A stretch of 6,228 nt of DNA from Porticoccaceae bacterium (GTDB taxonomy: Bacteria > Pseudomonadota > Gammaproteobacteria > Pseudomonadales > Porticoccaceae). The notes beneath the pieces are model-generated. The model searched no databases. It had not been told where the DNA came from and saw only the letters and a program-made list of their open reading frames with translations. The position numbers were made by a program, and so were the translations under genes. Shown piece after piece: positions 1-5,505 of this stretch. Positions within the stretch are counted from its first letter, which is position 1. The number at the start of each line of letters is the position of its first letter. Location: NCBI GenBank assembly GCA_003448675.1, contig DLXZ01000157.1:962-7189 (forward strand). The letters are read 5' to 3'.

Positions 1-28
1 TCCTGAAGTAAAGCCGGCCAATCAAGAC

Positions 29-35
29 GAGGGGG
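29..35 (+). promoter_or_regulatory. Ribosome binding site of soxA
   Basis: A purine run GAGGGGG ends 5 bases before the ATG at 41. It supports that ATG as the soxA start. The 40 bases before the gene show no convincing promoter, which fits soxA being an internal gene of an operon that begins to the left of the window. Confidence 0.7.
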
Positions 36-40
36 TTCCT

Positions 41-883
41 ATGATTCTCAAGCCAGGCTTGATCGCAATGCAAACAGCGCTGATGGCTTTAACAGTGGCC
101 TTATCGGGCTTTGCCAGCGCAACACCGGCCGAAGACCGGGAAGCGATGCGCGCCTACTATCAGAAGCGTTTTCCCGCGGTTGAGGTAAACGCCCACCAGG
201 ATGGCGTCTACGCCTTTGACCAGAACGCCCGGGAACAATGGCTGGAGCTGGAAGACTTTCCGCCCTATGAAGTCGCTGTCGACGAAGGTGAGGAGCTATA
301 CAACAGTCCTCTGGCCAACGGCGCCAGTTATAGCGACTGTTTTGGCGATGGCGCGGTCAAAAACCGCTACCCCCACTTCGATGAAGGCCGCGGTGAAGTC
401 GTCACCCTGGAGCTGGCCATTAACGATTGCCGCGAGGCCCATGGCAGCGATCCCCTGTCTTACAAAAGCGCTGAAATGGTTCGCCTGAGCGCCTATATAG
501 CCTGGCAGTCCAGGGGCCAGATCATTGCCATGGAGGAACCGGAAAGCGCCGGCGCCCTGGCCGCCTACAACGAAGGCAAGCGCTTCTATACTACCCGACG
601 GGGACAACTGAACTTCGCCTGCACCAGCTGTCATGTACAGCTGGCGGGCAACCGCCTGCGCGCCGAGCACCTCAGCGCGTCACTCGGCCACGTCAGCCAC
701 TGGCCCGCCTACCGGCTCAAATGGCAGGACGTGGGCAGCCTGCATCGACGTTTCGCCCGTTGCAATGAGCAGGTGGGCGCGGAGCCCTTCCCCAGACAGA
801 GCCCTGAATACCGCAACCTCGAATATTTCCTCACTTATATCAGCAATGGCCTGACCTGGAACGGACCGGCAATACGCAAGTAA
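41..883 (+). CDS. soxA: SoxA, sulfur-oxidation c-type cytochrome subunit (single-haem type)
   Basis: SoxA is the haem subunit of the periplasmic SoxXA cytochrome, which oxidatively couples thiosulfate to the cysteine of the SoxYZ carrier. The 280-residue product has a Sec signal peptide, with probable cleavage after A25-S26-A27. It has one c-type haem motif, CTSCH, at residues 194-198, with H198 as proximal ligand. C241, in the segment RRFARC, matches the conserved cysteine that is the distal haem ligand, seen as a persulfide in studied SoxA proteins. The N-terminal half, where diheme SoxA proteins carry a second CxxCH, keeps only isolated cysteines C100 and C130. This therefore belongs to the single-haem class, where such a pair is expected to form a disulfide. 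The start is supported by a good ribosome binding site. soxK follows after a 44-base gap. The partner soxX is not in the window. Confidence 0.95.
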   Translation: MILKPGLIAMQTALMALTVALSGFASATPAEDREAMRAYYQKRFPAVEVNAHQDGVYAFDQNAREQWLELEDFPPYEVAVDEGEELYNSPLANGASYSDCFGDGAVKNRYPHFDEGRGEVVTLELAINDCREAHGSDPLSYKSAEMVRLSAYIAWQSRGQIIAMEEPESAGALAAYNEGKRFYTTRRGQLNFACTSCHVQLAGNRLRAEHLSASLGHVSHWPAYRLKWQDVGSLHRRFARCNEQVGAEPFPRQSPEYRNLEYFLTYISNGLTWNGPAIRK

Positions 884-927
884 CGCTCTGGGTCATTCGA
901 CACGTGACGGCAGCGGAATCAAAGCCA

Positions 928-1299
928 ATGAACAAAAACAGTCCTTCTCCCAAATTTAAAGCTATCGCCCTGTTGAGCGCCGGCCTGCTGACCGCGGCCT
1001 GCTCAGAACAAAACCCGGCACCGGCGCCGGAACCCGCTACCGAAGCCCGGCAGGCTATCGAACAGGCCCGCGAACAGTACGAGGCGTCCAAAACCGCCGG
1101 ACATGCCTGGAGCAAAACCGGCAAGCTGCTGACCGGCGCCACGGAGGCTCTGGAGGCGGGAAAGTTCCCGCAAGCCCTCTCACTGGCCCAACAGGCGGAA
1201 ACGCTGGCGGACGCTTCGCTGGCCCAGGCGAAAGCCGAGCAGGAGGCCTGGCGGGACCGGCTACCCAAAACACCCGCCCATAAAAAGGATGAAAAATAA
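928..1299 (+). CDS. soxK: SoxK, SoxXA-binding lipoprotein
   Basis: This small protein (123 residues from the chosen ATG) lies between soxA and soxB, the usual place of the SoxXA-binding protein SoxK/SAXB, which binds SoxXA and stimulates it in green and purple sulfur bacteria. The N-terminus is a lipoprotein signal: a charged start, a hydrophobic stretch, then LTAAC with the lipidated cysteine at C25. Ser at +2 predicts export to the outer membrane. A short Pro/Ala linker follows, then a charged, Ala-rich helical domain (about residues 37-112) containing HAWSKTGKLL and a repeat-like AGKFPQALSLAQQAE. This alternation is typical of the family as I recall it. A GTG eight codons earlier (904) is possible, but it would put acidic residues ahead of the signal peptide and has no better ribosome site. 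The stop lies 3 bases before soxB, so the two are probably translated together. Confidence 0.82.
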   Translation: MNKNSPSPKFKAIALLSAGLLTAACSEQNPAPAPEPATEARQAIEQAREQYEASKTAGHAWSKTGKLLTGATEALEAGKFPQALSLAQQAETLADASLAQAKAEQEAWRDRLPKTPAHKKDEK

Positions 1300-1302
1300 G
1301 CC

Positions 1303-3072
1303 ATGAACCGCCGGGAGTTTCTCGATATTCTGTGGAAGGGCAGCGTCGTCGCCGGGCTCAGTGGTTGCGACCGGCTCGACAGTAATAGCAATGCGGTAAA
1401 GGATTATTACAATCTGCCTGCCTCCGGCGAAGCCCGCATCCTTCATATCACCGATACCCACGCCCAACTCCAGCCAGTTTATTTTCGCGAGCCCAATGTC
1501 AATATCGGCGTCAGTCAGGCGCGGGGCCGTTTCCCCCATCTGGTGGGGAAAAACCTGCTGGCCGAACTCACCGCCGCCAAAAGTCTGACCTTGAGCGAGC
1601 GCGACATCCACGCATTCACTTATCTGGATTTCAGTGAATCAGCGGCTGTCTACGGCAAAGTGGGTGGCTTTGCCCACCTGAAAACCCTGATCGACCGCCT
1701 GCGGGGGGAAAGCCCCGGCGGCGCCCTGCTGCTGGATGGCGGCGACACCTGGCAGGGTTCCGGCACCGCCCTGTGGACACGGGGCAAGGATATGGTCGGC
1801 GCCTGCAACCGCCTGGGCGTGGATGTGATGACCGGCCACTGGGAGTTCACCTACCAGGCGGAGGAGGTGCTGGAAAACGCCCGCGCTTTTCATGGCGAGT
1901 TTGTCGCCCAAAATGTCAAAGCCACCGAAGATGCCCTGTTTGATGGCACCGAGGTGTATGACGAGGACAGTGGTCACGTATTCAAGCCCTACGTCATCAA
2001 AACCCTTAACCAACGGCGTATTGCGGTAATCGGTCAGGCCTTTCCCTATACGCCCATCGCCAATCCACGGCGCTTTATTCCGGACTGGACTTTCGGCATT
2101 CGCGCTCAGGAACTGAGCGAGCTGTCGGCCCGAATTCGCGAGCAGGAAAAACCCGATGCTGTCGTTTTGCTGTCCCACAACGGCATGGATGTGGATCTGA
2201 AGCTGGCCAGCGAAGTGGTCGGCATTGACTTCATCCTCGGCGGCCACACCCACGACGGCGTACCCCTGCCGGTAACCGTGGAAAACCCCGGCGGCAAGAC
2301 TGTAGTCACCAATGCCGGCTCCAACGGCAAGTACGTGGGCGTGCTGGATATCAAGTTTGGCGCCTCGGGCATCAGTGGTTTCCAGTACCGTCTGCTGCCG
2401 GTTTTTGCCAATCTGTTGTCGGCCGATCCGGCCATGCAGACCTATATCGACGAAGTACGCACTCCCTGGCTGGCCACCCTGAACGAGCCACTGGCGGTCA
2501 CCGAATCCCTGCTCTACCGACGCGGTAATTTCTCCGGCACTTTTGATCAGCTTATCTGTGACGCCCTGCGCGATGTGCTGGATGCCCAGATCAGCCTGTC
2601 GCCGGGTTTTCGCTGGGGCACCAGTGTCCTGCCTGGCGAGACTATCACCATGGAGCGGGTGCTGGACCAGACCTGCATGAGCTACCCGGAGACCTATGTC
2701 CGGGAGATGAGCGGCGAGGACATCAGGTTTGTACTGGAAAGCGTCTGCGACAACCTGTTCAATGCCGACCCCTATTATCAACAGGGTGGCGATATGGTGC
2801 GCGTCGGTGGTCTGCGCTTTAGCTGCGCCCCCAACGCCGCCATGGGCAAGCGCATCGATGACCTGGAACTGCTCGACGGCACCCCGCTGGACGCCAGCAA
2901 ACGCTATAAAGTAGCCGGCTGGGCAACCGTTGCCTCCCAGGCGCCGGGCGCACCGGTATGGGAGGTGGTGGCTGACTACCTGCGCGCAGCCAAAACGGTG
3001 AATATCACACGGGGCAATAACCCGGTACTAAAAGGCGTGGAGGGCAATCCGGGGCTGGCAGACTATAATTAA
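1303..3072 (+). CDS. soxB: SoxB, thiosulfohydrolase
   Basis: SoxB is the periplasmic dimanganese hydrolase that releases sulfate from the thiosulfonate bound to SoxYZ. It belongs to the metallophosphoesterase/5'-nucleotidase family. The 589-residue length is normal. Metal-site motifs appear in order: DTH at 51-53, DGGDTWQGSG at 145-154, the SoxB-specific GHWEFTY at 178-184 (replacing the GNHE of nucleotidases), SHNGMD at 291-296 and GGHTHD at 313-318. The C-terminal 5'-nucleotidase-type domain occupies about residues 395-575. The N-terminus begins with NRREFL, a Tat-type twin-arginine leader, as in other SoxB proteins. Unusually, the leader ends in L19-S-G-C22, a good lipobox, with Asp at +2. 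The protein may thus be a lipid-anchored Tat substrate (inference). AAGGAT about 13 bases upstream, overlapping the end of soxK, may serve as ribosome site. Confidence 0.97.
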   Translation: MNRREFLDILWKGSVVAGLSGCDRLDSNSNAVKDYYNLPASGEARILHITDTHAQLQPVYFREPNVNIGVSQARGRFPHLVGKNLLAELTAAKSLTLSERDIHAFTYLDFSESAAVYGKVGGFAHLKTLIDRLRGESPGGALLLDGGDTWQGSGTALWTRGKDMVGACNRLGVDVMTGHWEFTYQAEEVLENARAFHGEFVAQNVKATEDALFDGTEVYDEDSGHVFKPYVIKTLNQRRIAVIGQAFPYTPIANPRRFIPDWTFGIRAQELSELSARIREQEKPDAVVLLSHNGMDVDLKLASEVVGIDFILGGHTHDGVPLPVTVENPGGKTVVTNAGSNGKYVGVLDIKFGASGISGFQYRLLPVFANLLSADPAMQTYIDEVRTPWLATLNEPLAVTESLLYRRGNFSGTFDQLICDALRDVLDAQISLSPGFRWGTSVLPGETITMERVLDQTCMSYPETYVREMSGEDIRFVLESVCDNLFNADPYYQQGGDMVRVGGLRFSCAPNAAMGKRIDDLELLDGTPLDASKRYKVAGWATVASQAPGAPVWEVVADYLRAAKTVNITRGNNPVLKGVEGNPGLADYN

Positions 3073-3116
3073 AACTCGCAAACCACTGGAGCTTGCTCCC
3101 GGATCGAGCACTGCCT

Positions 3117-3644
3117 ATGGCCCACCAATCTCGCTTTATGCGCTGGAATAGCACGAAAGCTTTCAGCCTGGCCCCGCGCCTGTTCGCGTTCCCTGTTCTG
3201 ATGCTGGTGGCCATGGGCGTCGCCCTGGGCTCAAGGGCATCGGCATCCGGACTCAGCGAAGACAAGCCTTTTGCCGAAGCCTTTATCATTTTGCAGGTCA
3301 GCGACGCCGCCAGCGTCCATCATGATGCGGCCCTGGATATCGCCAATAATCTGATGAAACACTACGGCGGCCAGGACAAGGTAGATATCCAGGTGATCGC
3401 CTTTGGCGCCGGGATAAACCTGCTGACGAAAAGCACTGACGCGGCAACTATCGCGCGCGCGGAAAGAATCTCCAGCCTGGCTACCCATGGCGTCAGGTTT
3501 TATGCCTGCGGCAATACCCTGGATACCATCGAACGAAAAACAGGCAAACGCCCCCAAACGCTAAATAATGTAGAAGTGGTACAGACGGGCGTCGCTTTTA
3601 TGGTCGAGGAAATAAAACGCGGTTATACCCTGGTTCATCCCTGA
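3117..3644 (+). CDS. Secreted DsrE-family protein
   Basis: The product (175 residues) has a hydrophobic export signal at about residues 21-43 ending ASA, followed by a DsrE/DsrF-like domain of about 125 residues. The domain shows the family pattern: a strand near FIILQVSD, an HHDAALDIANNL helix, VDIQVIAFGAGI, and a late conserved cysteine C131 in GVRFYACGNTL. In characterised DsrE-type proteins, an equivalent single cysteine carries or transfers sulfur. DsrE itself is cytoplasmic, so an exported version beside soxB suggests handling of sulfane sulfur in the periplasm (inference). ATG 3117 is preferred, with GGATCGAG nearby. A TTG at 3093 lies only 1 base after a GGAG that is also the left arm of a small GGAG-CTTG-CTCC hairpin, making it a poor start. 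The gene follows soxB by 44 bases and probably shares its transcript. Confidence 0.82.
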   Translation: MAHQSRFMRWNSTKAFSLAPRLFAFPVLMLVAMGVALGSRASASGLSEDKPFAEAFIILQVSDAASVHHDAALDIANNLMKHYGGQDKVDIQVIAFGAGINLLTKSTDAATIARAERISSLATHGVRFYACGNTLDTIERKTGKRPQTLNNVEVVQTGVAFMVEEIKRGYTLVHP

Positions 3645-3652
3645 ACAAGGGT
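3627..3652. terminator. Hairpin over the dsrE-like stop codon, candidate bidirectional terminator
   Basis: ACCCT-G-GTTCA, loop TCCC, then TGAAC-A-AGGGT folds into two 5-bp stems separated by one G/A mismatch. The TGA stop at 3642-3644 lies in the right arm. It sits between convergent genes, 22 bases from the end of the minus-strand transporter operon. The downstream tract is weak on the plus strand (GTGTTTGGTT). On the minus strand it contains GTTTTATT about 8 bases past the stem. Termination is therefore plausible in both directions but not strong. Confidence 0.5.
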
Positions 3653-3674
3653 CAGTGTTTGGTTCCGACAATAA

Positions 3675-4202
3675 CTACTCGTATTTATCTTTCAGTATGA
3701 AAAAGGTCATAGCGATAAACGCTACGAAAATCGCCAGCGCCAGCCAAATGCTATTGATACCTATGGCACTGTCAAGGGTGAGCTTGCCGAAGTTAGCGGT
3801 ATTAATGAGCCCCTCCAGATAAGGATAAACCAGGGAAAAAATCAGCGCACCCACGAGCCCGCCAAGTAGTGTCGCCAAAGCGTCTTTTTTCCCCTCGGCG
3901 GCGCCCACCACGCAAGTACCGGGACAAAAACCGGATACCGCCCAGCCGACTCCGAAAATAAGACCGCCGATGGCGACACCCCAGACATAGGTGGGCTTGA
4001 CCGACATATTGGCCCATCCACCCAGGTCGAGTAGTGCGATACCCAGAGCGCCAACGCCGATAGCCGTACCCATCAACTTAATGATCCACATATCCTTGAG
4101 CCGCAGGGTGCCGAGAATACGACGGTAACTGGTCGCCCCACCCAAATAGAGAATCGCGCCGAAGGCGCAGCCGATAAGAAAGCCGATAATCAAGGTCATC
4201 AT
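3675..4202 (-). CDS. YeeE/YedE-family sulfur-compound transporter, C-terminal half (second gene)
   Basis: This very hydrophobic 175-residue protein matches the second half of YeeE/YedE (TsuA-type) transporters, which import thiosulfate or other sulfur compounds. Probable membrane helices lie near residues 3-22, 40-60, 72-92, 108-127 and 150-170. The signature GFCPGTC (91-97), with C93 and C97, matches the cysteine-containing pore motif of the family; TsuA uses conserved cysteines for thiosulfate passage. C12 in the first helix (FLIGCAFG) is another candidate. The start is the ATG at 4202, with GGAG 7 bases upstream inside the preceding gene; a second ATG follows directly. One base separates it from the upstream stop, so the two halves are almost certainly co-translated. 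Two-gene versions are known as PmpA/PmpB, and SoxT proteins belong to the same superfamily. The exact substrate cannot be read from sequence. Confidence 0.85.
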   Translation of the reverse strand: MMTLIIGFLIGCAFGAILYLGGATSYRRILGTLRLKDMWIIKLMGTAIGVGALGIALLDLGGWANMSVKPTYVWGVAIGGLIFGVGWAVSGFCPGTCVVGAAEGKKDALATLLGGLVGALIFSLVYPYLEGLINTANFGKLTLDSAIGINSIWLALAIFVAFIAMTFFILKDKYE

Positions 4203-4203
4203 A

Positions 4204-4743
4204 TTAATTCTCCGCACCGGAACGATAGATAAATTTAGCCGCCAGAATCGCGGCCCCAAACGCCGTGGCGGCGAAAATAAATGAACTGATGGCCAACTGT
4301 GGAATACCGCTAATCATATGGCCGCTGGTGCAACCGCCGGCAAGCCGGGCGCCAAACAACAGGGCCACACCGCCAAGAAAAGCCGCGCCGTAACGCTTAC
4401 TCATGGAATCACCAAAACGGCCCTGCCACATGGGTGGCAGTGAACCTTTGTCCTGCTCGGGCTGGCGCTTGCGAAAAATTGCCGCCGCCACACCGCCACC
4501 GACGAACATGCCCAGCACCAGCATCCAGCCATAGCCGACGCCCCAGCTTTCTTTCTCTCCGTATTTGGCCAAATAGGTATTGGACTCAGCGAAAGCTGGT
4601 GCGACTTTGTGGGCAATAGCTGCATCGGAAACGACAAACTGAGTGGAAACACCCAATGGCTTGACCAGTGCAGTAGCTAAAATCAGCAACAGCCCCAGAG
4701 AAATGCCCGCCACTTTCCATGAAATAATATAGTCGCGTTCCAT
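4204..4743 (-). CDS. YeeE/YedE-family sulfur-compound transporter, N-terminal half (first gene)
   Basis: This 179-residue membrane protein corresponds to the first half of YeeE/YedE (TsuA-like) transporters. Predicted helices lie near residues 9-30, 70-90, 117-135 and 148-171. Between the first two is a long polar segment (about 31-66). The family signature GGCTSGH occupies 136-142, with C138 equivalent to a conserved pore cysteine of TsuA. Start choice: the ATG at 4743 directly follows a strong AGGAGGT ribosome site, whereas an upstream ATG at 4773 has none. It is the first gene of a two-gene minus-strand operon that ends facing the sox cluster. It diverges from the thioredoxin-like gene across an AT-rich spacer, so the two may share control. 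A role in moving thiosulfate or sulfane sulfur across the inner membrane is inferred from family and context. Confidence 0.85.
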   Translation of the reverse strand: MERDYIISWKVAGISLGLLLILATALVKPLGVSTQFVVSDAAIAHKVAPAFAESNTYLAKYGEKESWGVGYGWMLVLGMFVGGGVAAAIFRKRQPEQDKGSLPPMWQGRFGDSMSKRYGAAFLGGVALLFGARLAGGCTSGHMISGIPQLAISSFIFAATAFGAAILAAKFIYRSGAEN

Positions 4744-4746
4744 AGA

Positions 4747-4753
4747 ACCTCCT
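4747..4753 (-). promoter_or_regulatory. Strong Shine-Dalgarno site of the transporter operon
   Basis: On the minus strand AGGAGGT lies 3 bases before the ATG at 4743. It is a full-length match to the anti-Shine-Dalgarno sequence and settles the start of the first transporter gene, against the ATG ten codons upstream. Confidence 0.8.
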
Positions 4754-4779
4754 GCACCTTGCTTTTTATACATTATTAA

Positions 4780-4806
4780 ATTATGTTAATTTTATATAAC
4801 TATCAA
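4780..4806 (-). promoter_or_regulatory. Candidate promoter of the transporter operon
   Basis: On the minus strand TTGATA (4806-4801, one mismatch to the -35 consensus) is followed after 15 bases by CATAAT (4785-4780, one mismatch to -10). The spacer is shorter than the ideal 17 and the region is extremely AT-rich, so matches arise easily by chance. The spacer carries GTTA-N8-TAAC, a weak dyad that could bind a regulator. Confidence 0.35.
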
Positions 4807-4840
4807 ACATATATCTATAATCTATTTTTATATGAGATAG
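4800..4840. promoter_or_regulatory. Interrupted inverted repeat around a TATAAT box, possible operator
   Basis: CTATC-N3-CATATA-N15-TATATG-N1-GATAG forms an imperfectly spaced inverted repeat. A perfect plus-strand -10 hexamer TATAAT (4816-4821) lies in its centre. The expected start of transcription near 4828 would give the thioredoxin-like gene a leader of about 38 bases. No convincing -35 is present at the right distance, which would suit an activated promoter. The left arm overlaps the candidate -35 of the divergent operon. AT-richness makes chance symmetry likely, so this is a suggestion only. Confidence 0.3.
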
Positions 4841-4865
4841 GGGTTTAGGAACTTACACCACAACA

Positions 4866-5414
4866 ATGTCAGCACTTTCACGAATAACGGCGACGTCCAT
4901 AACACTGGCACAACGCTGGCAACGCCAATATACCAACGTTATTGGTCCTGCGGCGGTTCTTGTTGCTGTCCTTGTTAGTGAATCTGTCCACGCCGGCAAG
5001 ACGGACTTCCTTGAGTTACTCGCTGGAGTTGAACCCGCGGCGGGGGCGCCGATCATAATTTACGCCACGCGCGCGGACTGCAGCTTTTGCCGACTTCTGG
5101 AAAAGGAAGTCCTCAAGCCCTTGATACTCTCCGGCAAGTATGCCGGTCAGTTCACCCTCCTACCCCTGCCCCTCGACGAACCCCAAATTGTGGTGAAGTT
5201 CGCGGGCAAAGCAGTTTCCGCCAGCGCTCTGGTTGCCCGCTACCAACTGCAATTGACTCCCACCCTCGTGTTTGTCGATAACCAAGGTTCGGAGCTGGCG
5301 CCGCGTCTGATCGGCTACCAGAGTGGCGCCTTTTACGAGCACTATCTTGACCAGGCAATCCGCGAAGCCGGAAACAGAACCCCGACGCAATCACAGGAAG
5401 ACTCCAACCGATAA
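4866..5414 (+). CDS. Periplasmic thioredoxin-fold protein (SoxW/SoxS-like)
   Basis: The 182-residue product begins with a long basic N-region (R17, R20) and a hydrophobic segment (about 25-41) ending VHA43, a likely Sec cleavage site, though it could remain as an anchor. The mature part is a thioredoxin fold: strand APIIIYATRAD, active site C72-S-F-C75 followed by the helix RLLEKEVLKPL, then a cis-proline loop T131-P132 before TLVFVD. Such CxxC proteins in sox loci (SoxW, SoxS) reduce periplasmic thiols; SoxS reactivates SoxYZ in Paracoccus. The sequence alone does not distinguish SoxW from SoxS or from a DsbC/TlpA-like reductase, so no symbol is given. The ribosome site is weak (AGGA 15 bases upstream). 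No DsbD, CcdA or SoxV electron donor is encoded in the window. It diverges from the transporter operon. Confidence 0.82.
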   Translation: MSALSRITATSITLAQRWQRQYTNVIGPAAVLVAVLVSESVHAGKTDFLELLAGVEPAAGAPIIIYATRADCSFCRLLEKEVLKPLILSGKYAGQFTLLPLPLDEPQIVVKFAGKAVSASALVARYQLQLTPTLVFVDNQGSELAPRLIGYQSGAFYEHYLDQAIREAGNRTPTQSQEDSNR

Positions 5415-5422
5415 CAATCTAT

Positions 5423-5461
5423 TCCGGCGCCGATTAGCCCAGGATCGCTAATAACGCCGGA
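5423..5461. other. Two-part stem-loop after the thioredoxin-like gene
   Basis: TCCGGCG (5423-5429) pairs with CGCCGGA (5455-5461). Inside it ATTAGC (5433-5438) pairs with GCTAAT (5447-5452), closing an 8-base loop, with a 3/2 internal loop between the stems. It begins 8 bases after the stop at 5414. No T-run follows on the plus strand, so it is not a standard intrinsic terminator. It could protect the 3' end, act as a factor-dependent stop, or form part of the leader of the next gene. Confidence 0.5.
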
Positions 5462-5471
5462 TCGCTGTGAT

Positions 5472-5504
5472 AGAGTTCTGGCATCCCCTCAGAAGCCAGA
5501 CTCT
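5472..5504 (+). other. Stem-loop directly before the amidohydrolase start
   Basis: AGAG-TT-CTGGC (5472-5482) pairs with GCCAG-A-CTCT (5495-5504) around a 12-base loop, giving 9 to 10 base pairs with a small bulge. Its right arm ends 1 base before the ATG at 5506 and covers the place where a ribosome site should be; no clear one is visible (AGAAG at 5491-5495 is the best). It might modulate translation of the downstream gene. Confidence 0.4.
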
Positions 5505-5505
5505 C

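Noticed and set aside
1..40. Possible 3' end of an upstream sox gene (stops TGA at 4-6 and TAA at 9-11)
   Set aside because: Only one or two codons would be inside the window in either frame, so no gene can be assigned.
840..1391. A 183-codon minus-strand frame across soxK
   Set aside because: It overlaps soxK and both flanking genes, is rich in Ser, Ala and Arg without any motif, and is a shadow of the Ala-rich soxK codons.
1639..2781. A 380-codon open frame on the minus strand opposite soxB
   Set aside because: It mirrors the codon pattern of soxB, has no ribosome site or recognisable domain, and soxB is certain. Long antisense frames are common in GC-rich genes.
3088..3099. GGAG-CTTG-CTCC hairpin between soxB and the dsrE-like gene as a terminator
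   Set aside because: The stem is only 4 bp with no T-run; it is more likely neutral or a minor processing site within one transcript.
4434..4619. Plus-strand frame opposite the first transporter gene
   Set aside because: It is a shadow in a region fully explained by the YeeE-type protein, with low-complexity Pro/His/Arg content and no domain.
4832..4840. Mini-frame ATG-AGA-TAG ahead of the thioredoxin-like gene
   Set aside because: It is two codons, without a ribosome site, in an AT-rich region where it arises easily by chance.
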